Assembly: GCA_910579805.1 (NCBI GenBank)
Contig: CAJTWM010000001.1
Span: 351,961 to 415,960, forward strand
Source of the DNA: an uncultured Lachnospiraceae bacterium
GTDB lineage: Bacteria > Bacillota > Clostridia > Lachnospirales > Lachnospiraceae
Reading direction: 5' to 3'
Length of the DNA stretch: 64,000 nucleotides
In this document: in pieces, positions 43,991 through 52,897 of the stretch
Position numbering within the stretch: the first letter of the stretch is position 1
Layout: every line of letters begins with the position of its first letter
Notes under the pieces: generated by a model
What the model was told of the DNA's origin: nothing
Seen by the model: the letters and a program-made list of their open reading frames with translations, nothing else
Database searches by the model: none
Program-made: the position numbers and the translations under genes

Positions 43991-44974
43991 TCATTTCCGT
44001 GCCGTAATGCTTACCCATTCTCCCTGATAAGCCACCTCTGCGACCGTTAACCCCGCCGCTTCTATCGCTTCCGTTACCGCCTTTTCTTTATTATCGATGA
44101 TACCTGAGGTAATATAAATCCCGCCCGGCTTTAAATGCTTTACGATCACAGGCGTAAGCGGCACTAAAACATCTGCCAAAATATTAGCGACAACAATATC
44201 ATAGCGGTCATAGCCGACTCTGTCCTGTATCTCCCGATCGGAAATGATGTTTCCGATCAGCATTTCCAGCCGTTCCTGTCCGATCTGATTCGCCTGCATA
44301 TTCTCTTTTACCGCCTCTAGCGCACAGGGATCAAGATCTGTCCCTACCGCATGCCGGATCCCGTACATAAGGGAAACGATGGAAAGTATCCCGCTGCCGG
44401 TTCCCACATCCAAAAGCTCTGTGTGGGGCGTAATATATTTTTTAAGCTGACGGATGCAAAGCTGCGTCGTTTCATGCATTCCCGTCCCGAACGCCGTTCC
44501 CGGATCGATATGAAGGATCTTCTTATCTCTGTCCGTTTCCGGTACTTCTTCCCACGACGGAACTACCAAAAGATCGTCAATATAAAACTGATGGAAAAAT
44601 TGTTTCCAGTTGTTAATCCAGTCAATATCCTCGGTCTCCTCTACCTCTACCGTGCCTTCCCCGATCTCCATAAAGATCCGGACACTCTCAAGCTCCTTTT
44701 TGACTTTCTCCAATATCTCTTCCTTGTCGGTTATCCTATCCTGAAACAGCAGATCTCCGTCCTCGTTTTCTTCCACAAAGAAGCTCAGATAGGCAATGCC
44801 GTCGTCCTCTTCCTTTTCAGGAAGGATATCTACGAACATTTGCTCTTTTTCCAGCGCTGTAAGCGGTACTTTATCTTCAATCTGTGCGCCCTCAAGTCCT
44901 ATGTCATATAAAGAACTGATAATGATATCCTCTGCATCGACCACTGTTTTGATCTTAAATTTTGTCCATTTCAT
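43991..44974 (-). CDS. prmA: Ribosomal protein L11 methyltransferase PrmA
   Basis: The 327-residue protein trimethylates L11 with SAM. The substrate-recognition N-terminal domain (MKWTKFKIKTVVDAEDIIISSLYDIGLEG) is followed by HIDPGTAFGTGMHETTQLCIRQLKKYI and LLDVGTGSGILSIVSLMYGIRHAVGTDLDPCALEAVKEN. The catalytic NPPY-like site is VVANILADVLVPL, as is normal for PrmA. It belongs to the conserved run downstream of dnaJ, although here telA and xpaC lie between them. It begins directly after the telA stop. Confidence 0.94.
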   Translation of the reverse strand: MKWTKFKIKTVVDAEDIIISSLYDIGLEGAQIEDKVPLTALEKEQMFVDILPEKEEDDGIAYLSFFVEENEDGDLLFQDRITDKEEILEKVKKELESVRIFMEIGEGTVEVEETEDIDWINNWKQFFHQFYIDDLLVVPSWEEVPETDRDKKILHIDPGTAFGTGMHETTQLCIRQLKKYITPHTELLDVGTGSGILSIVSLMYGIRHAVGTDLDPCALEAVKENMQANQIGQERLEMLIGNIISDREIQDRVGYDRYDIVVANILADVLVPLTPVIVKHLKPGGIYITSGIIDNKEKAVTEAIEAAGLTVAEVAYQGEWVSITARK

Positions 44975-46120
44975 CTATGATTTCCTTCCGCTGATCTCCA
45001 AAAGCTTCTGCTTCAGTTCTTCTTCCATATGCTGCATTTCCGTTTCTGCAATCCTTCTGCGTTCTCTGCCTTCCGCCTGAATCTTCATTACCTCGTCCAA
45101 AGTAGAGATCAGGGACGCATTTGTATTTTTCAAAGTCTCCATGTCCACAATGCCGCGTTCGGATTCTTTTGCGCTTTCTACTGCCGCCGTCTTTAAAATG
45201 GCTGCGTTCTTACGCAAAAGCTCGTTGGTCATATCGGAAACTTCCCGCTGCGCCCTTGCCGCCTGCTCCGCATGATTTACGCCAAGCGCCAGCACCATCT
45301 GGCTCTTCCATAGCGGGATTGTATTTACTACCGTAGACTGGATCTTTTCCACCATCATCGTATCGCTGCTCTGTACAAGCCTGATCTGCGGCGCCGTCTG
45401 GATCGAAACCATTCTTGTCAGCTCCAGATCGTGGATCTTCTTTTCGAAACGGTCGCAAAGTCCCTCCAAATCCTTTGCCGCCTGCGCATCCTCCGGCAGT
45501 CCGCTCATCCTCGCCTTTTCTACCAATGCCGGCAGCTCCGTCTCTCTCGTGTCCTGCAGTTTTTTCTTTCCGGCAAGAATATACATAGACAATTCTTTAA
45601 AATAAGTCAGATTCAGGTCGTACATTTTGTCCAACACGGCAATATCTTTCAAAAGCTGCACTTGCTGCTGCTCTAAAGCCTGACATATTTTAACAATATT
45701 CGTTTCCGCTTTCGAATATTTGATCTTCATGGCGTCCAATTTATTGGACGTCTTCTTAAACAAGCCGAAAACGCCCTTTGCCTCTTCCGCATCAAAGTCC
45801 TTCAGCTCCGCGACCACGCCGGAAAGCATCTCGCCGATTTCTCCCAGATCCTTTGTCCTTACATTTTCCAATGCATCCCCCGAAAAATCCGCCATCTTTT
45901 TTTGGGTCCCTACGCCGAACTGTAGGATGGCATTGGAATTATGTAAATCAATCTGTTTACTGAATTCGTCTACCATTCTCCGCTCTTCTTCACTCAATAT
46001 AGAATCGTCCAGCTTTTCCTGCACCGCCGCCTTGGATTCCATGTTCACAGGTAACTTGTCTTCTTCCAGCGCTTCCCCAAATACCAATGTCGGCACCGGC
46101 ATTTCATTTACATTATTCAT
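44975..46120 (-). CDS. TelA-family toxic anion resistance protein
   Basis: The 381-residue helical protein is a TelA/KlaA homologue: VPTLVFGEALEEDKLPVNME, VDEFSKQIDLHNSNAILQFGVGTQKKMADFS and the diagnostic VVNTIPLWKSQMVLALGVNHAEQAARAQREVSDMTNELLRKNA. It is cytosolic with long coiled coils. Family members are tied to tellurite resistance and, in Firmicutes, to stress and envelope tolerance; the mechanism is unknown. It is downstream of the XpaC-like gene, a frequent pair, and both are inserted in the dnaJ-prmA run. Confidence 0.88.
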   Translation of the reverse strand: MNNVNEMPVPTLVFGEALEEDKLPVNMESKAAVQEKLDDSILSEEERRMVDEFSKQIDLHNSNAILQFGVGTQKKMADFSGDALENVRTKDLGEIGEMLSGVVAELKDFDAEEAKGVFGLFKKTSNKLDAMKIKYSKAETNIVKICQALEQQQVQLLKDIAVLDKMYDLNLTYFKELSMYILAGKKKLQDTRETELPALVEKARMSGLPEDAQAAKDLEGLCDRFEKKIHDLELTRMVSIQTAPQIRLVQSSDTMMVEKIQSTVVNTIPLWKSQMVLALGVNHAEQAARAQREVSDMTNELLRKNAAILKTAAVESAKESERGIVDMETLKNTNASLISTLDEVMKIQAEGRERRRIAETEMQHMEEELKQKLLEISGRKS

Positions 46121-46146
46121 CTGTCCCCTTTTCCTTCCTGTCCGAT

Positions 46147-47481
46147 TTATTTTTTCTCAAAATCCCCGTTCAAATACCCGTCCTGCTTCAGCATCGTATT
46201 GAGTACAGAAATATCGGTCTGTATATCCCACGCTTTCTCTCTGAAAAGCTCGTCCAAAAACTTTTCAAACGCCTGATTGATCGTATCTACCGCCGCTTCT
46301 ATCTCTTTTTTCGTCTTGGAAATATTGCTGACTTCCACGTTCTGCTTCTCTAAATCTCTGTATGCCTCCAGCAGCTTTTGTGTGGTCGGAAGATAGTAAT
46401 TCAGCATTTTATGAAGTTCCTGCGCAAGTTCCGGTTCTTTTTCCACCTGTGCAAAGATCCTCGTCACAAGCAATTCCAGCTTATTTAGTTTTTCTGACAT
46501 CTCTTCGCCCGGCGTTTCCTCATTACAACGACGGATCGCCTGAATATATGCCCTGCCTTCTTCCAGTATTTTATCGTATTCTTCCCTGCCGTGTTCTTCC
46601 TGAACGTCCGTATCTATAGCCTTGTCTTCAATCCTCTTTCTTTGATCCTCTTCATAATTCTGCTGGGTCAGCCGGTATTGCTCATACACCTGATCACTAA
46701 CTATAAAGCAACTTTCCTGTTTATCCAAATGCCCCTGCAGGAACCAGCCTTTCCTCATCATTTTTTTCAGGTCTTTTAAAACGAACTTCTTATTCCGTCC
46801 CATGCCTGCCGTCAGATCTTCGATTGAGCAGTACAGCTTTTCCTGCACCATGGACACATAGCGTTTAAACCGCTTCACCTGTTCCGTGACTCCTACGCCC
46901 CGCATCCCTACGGCGAATCCCCCCGCCGTCAAAGCTCCCAAAAAGGCTACCGCTCCAAGACCTCCTGTTTCTCCCGAAAATAGAAGAGCCAGCATACCTA
47001 AACTAAACAAGATCCCCATGATCCCGGATATGCCGAAACCGAACACGATCTGAAGGATCCCCGAAACGCTTCCTTTCGGCCGTCTGACAAAATAGCGCCT
47101 GTCCGGTCTTAAATTAGGCTTTCCGTAATAGACTTCTCCCTTCCATGGAACCGTTTGTATCTGCACCGTCTTCCCGGCATAGTGCCCATAGACACTGCCG
47201 CTTTGGCCGTTACCCGCCTCTGTATCCTGTCCACGGTTCTGATCATATTTCGGATCATGCCCCATTCCGGCAGTATAATTCGGCGTCTTTTGTATCGTCT
47301 GCTGGAAACTTTCACGCACTCCGTTCATTGCATCGTTCATGCTCTTTCCCACATCTCCAATTGCCTGACTCACGGTGTCGCTGATCGTTCTGCTGAGTCC
47401 GGAAAAATTACCTGAGTCGATTGCCGACTGCACTTGTTCTTTTATATCTTCACCTAACTGCTGCCATTCGTTACTATTCAT
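46147..47481 (-). CDS. XpaC-like protein (5-bromo-4-chloroindolyl phosphate hydrolysis family)
   Basis: From MNSNEWQQLGEDIKEQVQSA the protein has 444 residues. It has a low-complexity N-terminal part with Gly/Gln/Tyr, two adjacent membrane helices (SGILQIVFGFGISGIMGILFSLGMLALLF and GAVAFLGALTAGGFAVGM), and a C-terminal cytosolic half with helices and the XpaC motif (EEGRAYIQAIRRCNEE, LNYYLPTTQKLLEAYRDLEKQNV). The family name comes from a Bacillus phenotype; no enzyme activity is established. The upstream 77 codons of the open frame overlap the dispersed hairpin and have no match, so the inner ATG with AGGTG is used. Confidence 0.82.
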   Translation of the reverse strand: MNSNEWQQLGEDIKEQVQSAIDSGNFSGLSRTISDTVSQAIGDVGKSMNDAMNGVRESFQQTIQKTPNYTAGMGHDPKYDQNRGQDTEAGNGQSGSVYGHYAGKTVQIQTVPWKGEVYYGKPNLRPDRRYFVRRPKGSVSGILQIVFGFGISGIMGILFSLGMLALLFSGETGGLGAVAFLGALTAGGFAVGMRGVGVTEQVKRFKRYVSMVQEKLYCSIEDLTAGMGRNKKFVLKDLKKMMRKGWFLQGHLDKQESCFIVSDQVYEQYRLTQQNYEEDQRKRIEDKAIDTDVQEEHGREEYDKILEEGRAYIQAIRRCNEETPGEEMSEKLNKLELLVTRIFAQVEKEPELAQELHKMLNYYLPTTQKLLEAYRDLEKQNVEVSNISKTKKEIEAAVDTINQAFEKFLDELFREKAWDIQTDISVLNTMLKQDGYLNGDFEKK

Positions 47482-47619
47482 AATTACACCTGTCTGTCTC
47501 TCCCGGCAGGACGTATCTCCTGCTGATCGGACTTCCTTTGACCTCTCTTCATGATTATACGGGAAGTTCCGGCAAAATACAATAACCACTTTCTTTCCAA
47601 TCGGGTAGCGGAAAAGTCT

Positions 47620-47684
47620 TTTCCCTGCCCGCCGCTCCCCCATGCGCCGGCTTAGCGGCATATTTCCTCTGCATGGGGGCTGCG
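47620..47684. repeat. Large hairpin between dnaJ and xpaC, possibly of the dispersed family
   Basis: CCCCCATGC at 47637-47645 pairs with GCATGGGGG at 47671-47679, and GCCGGCTTAGCGGC inside forms a smaller stem. The order CTCCC, GCCGGCTTAGCGGC and ATATTTCC resembles the repeats at 17370 and 26601, with changed arms. It may alternatively be an ordinary processing or pausing hairpin. Confidence 0.4.
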
Positions 47685-47758
47685 CACAAAACAAACGGCG
47701 TCCGATACCCATATCAAACGCCGTTCGTTTTATGAATCTGTTCCGTTATCCGGAGTCT

Positions 47759-48928
47759 TTATTTCCAAAACTTCTTCTTTTTATCTTTTTCCCTGCCTGT
47801 TTCGTTCCCTCTGTCGGAAGTCACATTTTTCGCCGCATTTAAACTATCCCCTGTCAGGCTGTCAAATTGCTTTAACAGTTCTTTAGCCTCGTGAGACAGC
47901 TTATCGGGTACCTGCACTACCAGCGTAACATAATGGTCTCCGCGTACCTCTTTATTTCTAAGGGACGGAACGCCTTTTCCTTTCAGCCTTACCTTGGTGT
48001 CCGTCTGCGTACCCGCTTTCACATCATAAATCACTTTACCGTCCACTGTGTCAATCACTACTTCACCGCCTAAAGCAGCTACCGCAAAGGAAACCGGAAC
48101 TGTGGAATAGATATTATAGTCCTGACGCTGGAAGATAGGATGGCGCTGCACGATCACTTCTACAAGCAGATCTCCTCTGGGTCCGCCGTTTAAGCCCGGT
48201 TCGCCCTTTTCCCGTATTCTGACACTTTGGCCATTATCGATTCCCGCCGGTATGGATATTTGTATTTTCTTACGGTTCGCAATATATCCGCTGCCGTGGC
48301 AGTCAGAACATTTCTCTTTGATGATCTTACCGCTGCCGCCGCATTCCGGACAAGTCTGCACATTTTGTACCGTACCGAAAAAAGACTGCTGTGAAAATAC
48401 TACCTGCCCTTTACCCCCGCACTTCGGACAAGTTTCGGGATTTGTCCCCGGTTTCGCACCGGTTCCCCGGCATGTGGTACATTCGTCCTTCAGCGTAAGC
48501 TCGATTTCTTTATCCACACCAAAAACTGCCTCTTCAAATGTGATTCTGACGCTGGTACGCAGATTCGCCCCCTTCATCGGCCCGTTACTGTTCCGTCCCC
48601 GGCGTCCGCCGCCGAAAAGATCTCCGAAAATATCCCCAAAAATATCTCCGAAATCCATACTGTTAAAATCAAAACCTCCGAAGCCGCCCGCGCCGCCTTC
48701 AAAAGCAGAATGTCCGTACTGGTCATATTGACGCTTCTTTTCGGGATCGGATAGGATCGCATAGGCCTCAGACGCTTCTTTAAACTTTTTCTCCGCCTCC
48801 GCATCGCCCGGATTCATATCAGGATGGTATTTTTTGGCAAGCGCCCTGTATGCTTTTTTGATCGCGGCCTCATCCGCGTTTTTATCTATACCGAGTACCT
48901 CATAATAGTCTCGTTTTTGTTCTGCCAT
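47759..48928 (-). CDS. dnaJ: Chaperone DnaJ
   Basis: The 389-residue Hsp40 stimulates DnaK ATPase. From MAEQKRDYYEVLGIDKNADE it has the J-domain (HPD in KKYHPDMNPGD), a G/F region (FGGFDFNSMDFGDIFGDIFGDLFGGG) and four zinc motifs (CTTCRGTG, CPKCGGKG, CPECGGSG, CSDCHGSG), then the substrate-binding CTD. The ATG at 48928 has GGAGGATTATA upstream; the longer open frame is discarded. It is the last chaperone gene of the HrcA-regulated operon. Confidence 0.95.
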   Translation of the reverse strand: MAEQKRDYYEVLGIDKNADEAAIKKAYRALAKKYHPDMNPGDAEAEKKFKEASEAYAILSDPEKKRQYDQYGHSAFEGGAGGFGGFDFNSMDFGDIFGDIFGDLFGGGRRGRNSNGPMKGANLRTSVRITFEEAVFGVDKEIELTLKDECTTCRGTGAKPGTNPETCPKCGGKGQVVFSQQSFFGTVQNVQTCPECGGSGKIIKEKCSDCHGSGYIANRKKIQISIPAGIDNGQSVRIREKGEPGLNGGPRGDLLVEVIVQRHPIFQRQDYNIYSTVPVSFAVAALGGEVVIDTVDGKVIYDVKAGTQTDTKVRLKGKGVPSLRNKEVRGDHYVTLVVQVPDKLSHEAKELLKQFDSLTGDSLNAAKNVTSDRGNETGREKDKKKKFWK

Positions 48929-49058
48929 TATAATCCTCCATTCTTGCTCAGCCTGCGAATTTGGGCGCAAGCACACATCTCCCTAATCTAAATTTATTAG
49001 CGGTAAAAGGGTTATTAGCTTTGCTAAAAACCCTTCTGCCTTATATGATATTTACATG

Positions 49059-50930
49059 TCAGACTTCTCTGTAATCTCCGTCCACTACGTCGTCCGCCGG
49101 ACCCGCGTTCATGTCAGGGCCTGCCTGAGCACCCATATCCGGGCCTGCAGCGCCTGCATTGTTCTGCTGCATATTTTCATACATCTTGGTGAAAAGCGCC
49201 TGTGCGCTTGTCGTCAGTTTTTCTTTCGCAGCTTTCATCTCATCGATTTCAGAATCGCTCATTTCTTTATCTTTGGTTCTTTCCAAAATCTCTTTCAAAG
49301 CGTTCAAATCGGCTTCAACGCCCGCTTTCTCTCCGGCGTCGATCTTATCGCCTACTTCGGTCAAAGCTTTCTCCGTCTGGAATACGAAAGAATCCGCATC
49401 GTTTCTGGTGTCGATCGCTTCTTTTCTCTTCTTATCCTGCGCTTCATATTCCGCAGCTTCTTTCACCGCCCTGTCGATCTCGTCGTCAGACATATTGGAA
49501 CCTGCGGTAATGGTAATATGCTGTTCTTTTCCTGTTCCTAAATCTTTTGCGGATACGTTTACAATACCGTTTGCGTCGATATCAAAAGTAACCTCGATCT
49601 GGGGAACGCCGCGCATTGCAGGCGGGATACCGTCCAATCTGAACTGTCCGAGAGATTTATTATCTTTCGCAAACTGTCTCTCGCCTTGTACTACATTGAT
49701 ATCAACCGCCGTCTGATTATCGGCAGCCGTAGAGAAGATCTGACTCTTCTTCGTCGGGATCGTAGTATTTCTCTCGATCAGCCTTGTTGCAACGCCGCCC
49801 ATTGTCTCGATGGAAAGTGAAAGCGGGGTAACGTCCAAAAGAAGGATCTCGCCTGCGCCTGCGTCGCCCGCAAGTTTACCGCCCTGAATGGATGCTCCGA
49901 GAGCCACGCATTCATCCGGATTCAATGTCTTGCTCGGCTCATGTCCGGTCAACGCCTTTACTTTATCCTGAACGGCAGGGATACGCGTGGAACCGCCTAC
50001 CAGCAATACTTTGGAAAGTTCCGAAGCATTCAGTCCCGCGTCTTTCAATGCATTCTGTACCGGAACCGCCGTTCTTTCTACCAGATCATGTGTTAATTCG
50101 TCAAATTTCGCTCTTGTCAGGTTCATATCGAAATGTTTCGGTCCCTCTGCATTTGCGGTAATGAACGGTAAGTTGATATTCGTCGTTGTAGCGGAAGATA
50201 ATTCTTTCTTTGCTTTCTCTGCCGCTTCTTTCAATCTCTGAAGAGCCATCTTGTCATTTGACAGGTCGATACCTTCTGCGTTCTTAAATTCAGCCAGCAT
50301 CCAGTCCGTAACTTTCTGGTCAAAGTCGTCGCCTCCCAGCCTGTTATCTCCGGAAGTTGCAAGCACTTCGATCACGCCTTCGCCGATCTCAATGATGGAA
50401 ACGTCAAAAGTACCGCCACCCAGATCGTAAACCATGATCTTCTGCTCTTTTTCATTGTCAAGACCATAAGCAAGCGCCGCCGCCGTAGGTTCATTGATGA
50501 TACGTTTTACATCCAGACCTGCGATTTTGCCCGCATCTTTCGTTGCCTGACGCTGTGCATCATTAAAATATGCAGGAACGGTGATCACTGCTTCCGTCAC
50601 TTTTTCTCCCAGATAATTTTCCGCATCGGATTTCAATTTCTGCAGGATCATTGCGGAAATCTGCTGCGGGGAATATTTCTTGTCGTCGATGGTACGTCCT
50701 CTGTCCGTACCCATATCACGCTTGATAGATGAAATGGTCTTCTCCGCATTGGTAACTGCCTGACGTTTCGCCGGCTCTCCTACCAGTCTTTCTCCTGTTT
50801 TTGTAAACGCTACAACGGACGGTGTCGTTCTTGCGCCCTCCGTATTGGCGATAACGGTAGGCTTACCGCCTTCCATAACTGCCACACAACTATTTGTTGT
50901 ACCTAAGTCGATACCGATAATTTTACTCAT
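49059..50930 (-). CDS. dnaK: Chaperone DnaK (Hsp70)
   Basis: The 623-residue chaperone has IGIDLGTTNSCVAVMEGGKP at the start, the ATPase motifs VYDLGGGTFDVSI and VGGSTRIPAVQ, and linker LLDVTPLSLSIET. The substrate domain is DNQTAVDINVVQGERQFAKDNKSLG, and a helical lid ends NAGAAGPDMGAQAGPDMNAG-PADDVVDGDYREV, the usual Gly-rich tail with DxEV-like end. The Firmicute ATPase lacks the loop of 24 residues found in E. coli DnaK, which fits its length. It folds and protects proteins with grpE and dnaJ. Confidence 0.97.
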   Translation of the reverse strand: MSKIIGIDLGTTNSCVAVMEGGKPTVIANTEGARTTPSVVAFTKTGERLVGEPAKRQAVTNAEKTISSIKRDMGTDRGRTIDDKKYSPQQISAMILQKLKSDAENYLGEKVTEAVITVPAYFNDAQRQATKDAGKIAGLDVKRIINEPTAAALAYGLDNEKEQKIMVYDLGGGTFDVSIIEIGEGVIEVLATSGDNRLGGDDFDQKVTDWMLAEFKNAEGIDLSNDKMALQRLKEAAEKAKKELSSATTTNINLPFITANAEGPKHFDMNLTRAKFDELTHDLVERTAVPVQNALKDAGLNASELSKVLLVGGSTRIPAVQDKVKALTGHEPSKTLNPDECVALGASIQGGKLAGDAGAGEILLLDVTPLSLSIETMGGVATRLIERNTTIPTKKSQIFSTAADNQTAVDINVVQGERQFAKDNKSLGQFRLDGIPPAMRGVPQIEVTFDIDANGIVNVSAKDLGTGKEQHITITAGSNMSDDEIDRAVKEAAEYEAQDKKRKEAIDTRNDADSFVFQTEKALTEVGDKIDAGEKAGVEADLNALKEILERTKDKEMSDSEIDEMKAAKEKLTTSAQALFTKMYENMQQNNAGAAGPDMGAQAGPDMNAGPADDVVDGDYREV

Positions 50931-51032
50931 AATTTTTTCCTCCTAATATGAAATGAAAATACGGTTAAATTAGCTTTGTTAATTTGTAAACTCTATAGCT
51001 TTATATGTGAATGAAATACTTTAGAATTACCT

Positions 51033-51686
51033 TTAATTTACTACAGCCACCATACTGTGTCTGACAACGCTGTCACGGTAAGTATAACCTTTCTGTAGTT
51101 CCTGTGCCACGATCCCGGATTCGTATTCTTCGCTTTCTACCTGCATTACCGCGTTATGGAAATCCGGATCAAATTCCTGTCCTACCGCTTCTATCGGCTT
51201 AACGCCGATGCTCTCCAGCTCTGTCATGAGCTGTTTATAGATCATATTCATGCCATCGGCAAACCCGCCTTTTTCCTCTTCCGTGACTGCCGCAAGGCCT
51301 CTTTCAAAATTATCTACCACCGGAAGGATCTTTTCGATCACACTCTTGGCGCCGGTCTCGAACATCTGGGATTTTTCCTTTTCGGTCCGCTTACGGAAAT
51401 TGTCAAATTCTGCCATCTGACGTTTTACCCGGTCTTCCAGCTCTTCTATCTTTTCTTTGAAAGCTTCTTGCTTTTTGTCTGCCTTCGCCTTCTTTTTTTC
51501 GGCTCTTTTATCTTTAAAGCTTTCTGCGGACCCTTTTTCTCCGGATCCTTCGTCGGCTTCTTCCTGCCCGCCGTCTTCGCCGCCGGCTTCTACAGTCTGT
51601 TCCCCTTTCTCTTCTTCCCCGTTTTCCTCCATATCCTCAAGTTCTTCTTCCAAAACTTCTTTTTCCTTATCTGCCACGGCGTTCAT
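51033..51686 (-). CDS. grpE: Nucleotide exchange factor GrpE
   Basis: The 217-residue protein releases ADP from DnaK. The first 75 residues are a long Glu/Lys-rich disordered extension (EEELEDMEENGEEEKGEQ and so on), longer than in most GrpE. The coiled coil follows (KIEELEDRVKRQMAEFDNFRKRTEKEKSQM), then VEKILPVVDNFERGL-like VIEKILPVVDNFERGLA and the beta domain GQEFDPDFHNAVMQVESEE-GIVAQELQKGYTYRDSVVRHSMVAV. It is between hrcA and dnaK. Confidence 0.95.
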   Translation of the reverse strand: MNAVADKEKEVLEEELEDMEENGEEEKGEQTVEAGGEDGGQEEADEGSGEKGSAESFKDKRAEKKKAKADKKQEAFKEKIEELEDRVKRQMAEFDNFRKRTEKEKSQMFETGAKSVIEKILPVVDNFERGLAAVTEEEKGGFADGMNMIYKQLMTELESIGVKPIEAVGQEFDPDFHNAVMQVESEEYESGIVAQELQKGYTYRDSVVRHSMVAVVN

Positions 51687-51691
51687 CCTTT

Positions 51692-52720
51692 CTATTTTTT
51701 CTTATACAAATCGTCGAGCTGATGCATCAGATTTTTCAACGTCCCGACCACTTTATCATAGTCCATCCGTTTCGGGCCTATGATCCCTATCGTTCCTTTC
51801 ATTCCTTCTTCCAGCTCGTAAGTAGCTGTCACCACGCTGCAGTCTTTCATGGACTGTATCGGGGTCTCATCGCCGATATATACCTGAATCCCCGTTCCAT
51901 TTTCCTCGGAAAACGAATCCTGTACCAATTCCGTAAGCATCTGCTTTTCTTCAAAAGTATTGATCAGCTCGCTGGCCTTCTGCTTATCTGCAAGCTCGGG
52001 GTACTTTAGAATATTATTGGTGCCGCTTGTATAAATCTCCAAATCCTCATCTGCTTTGATCGCCTCTGCTACCGCGTCGATCACATCGCTTACGATCGCG
52101 CTATGGATACCTGCCTGCTGCTTTAAAGCGGCGATCATGCCCAGATTGATCTCTTCAATCGATAAACCGTTTAAATGCGTATTCAACAGAATATTCAGCT
52201 TTAGCAGCGTTTCTTCATCCAGCTCCTCCTCTACGGCAAGCATCGTGTTTTTAATGACATTGCCCTCAACGACGATAACAGCCAGAAGCTGGCCCGCGTC
52301 CACTTTCGATAATTGGATAAACTTCAATTTATTCCGGTGTATCTGCGGAGCCGTGATCATAGTCGCATAATTCGTACTTACGGCAAGCACCTTTGCTACC
52401 TGCTTCAAAAGGTGGTCCATTTTATCCTCTTTTTCAAGAAGCATTTCCTTCATCTCATATATTTCCCGTTCCTTATCCTCCATCATCTTATCTACATATA
52501 GTCTGTAGCCTTTGTCTGACGGAATCCTCCCCGCGGAAGTATGGGGCTGAAGAATGTATCCCAACTCCTCTAAGTCCGCCATTTCGTTACGGATAGTCGC
52601 TGAGCTCAAGTTCAGATCCGTATATTTCGAAATAGTACGGCTTCCTACCGGTTCTCCGGTTTCTAAGTAATTACGGATAATGGCCTGCAATATTTTCATT
52701 TTTCTTTCATCTAACTGCAC
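51692..52720 (-). CDS. hrcA: Heat-inducible repressor HrcA
   Basis: The repressor of about 342 residues binds CIRCE and is kept active by GroEL in known systems. It has the winged helix LDERKMKILQAIIRNYLETGEPVGSRTISKYTDLNLSSATIRNEMADLEELGYILQPHTSAGRIPSDKGYRLYVD and the core IQLSKVDAGQLLAVIVVEG, ending GIIGPKRMDYDKVVGTLKNLMHQLDD. The family starts at LDERK, so I use GTG at 52720 with GAGGTGG ahead of it; the upstream ATG at 52750 would lie inside the CIRCE operator. First gene of the operon. Confidence 0.93.
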   Translation of the reverse strand: MQLDERKMKILQAIIRNYLETGEPVGSRTISKYTDLNLSSATIRNEMADLEELGYILQPHTSAGRIPSDKGYRLYVDKMMEDKEREIYEMKEMLLEKEDKMDHLLKQVAKVLAVSTNYATMITAPQIHRNKLKFIQLSKVDAGQLLAVIVVEGNVIKNTMLAVEEELDEETLLKLNILLNTHLNGLSIEEINLGMIAALKQQAGIHSAIVSDVIDAVAEAIKADEDLEIYTSGTNNILKYPELADKQKASELINTFEEKQMLTELVQDSFSEENGTGIQVYIGDETPIQSMKDCSVVTATYELEEGMKGTIGIIGPKRMDYDKVVGTLKNLMHQLDDLYKKK

Positions 52721-52743
52721 TTCGCCACCTCTTTTGCTAATTG

Positions 52744-52770
52744 TTAGCACTCATTCAATTAGAGTGCTAA
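52744..52770. promoter_or_regulatory. CIRCE operator
   Basis: TTAGCACTC-N9-GAGTGCTAA is a perfect match to the CIRCE consensus. It lies directly after the hrcA -10 element and ahead of the hrcA ribosome site, so HrcA represses its own operon here. Confidence 0.97.
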
Positions 52771-52784
52771 CACCTTATAGACAT

Positions 52785-52813
52785 AAAATATCACTTACTT
52801 ATTTTATTGTCAA
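52785..52813 (-). promoter_or_regulatory. Sigma-A promoter of the hrcA-grpE-dnaK-dnaJ operon
   Basis: A perfect TTGACA (52808-52813) and TATTTT (52785-52790) on the minus strand are spaced by 17 bp. The start point falls just before or in the CIRCE element. Confidence 0.85.
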
Positions 52814-52845
52814 CAATATTTCCAAAATTAATTATTAAAGAAATA

Positions 52846-52886
52846 TAAAAAACCATACGGAAAGCCAAAAACATTTTCCGCATGGT
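52846..52886 (-). terminator. Terminator after the XRE-Uma2 gene
   Basis: ACCATGCGGAAA and TTTCCGTATGGT pair on the minus strand and are followed by TTTTTTATAT. It separates the Uma2 gene from the heat-shock promoter. Confidence 0.85.
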
Positions 52887-52897
52887 TCTTATAAAGT

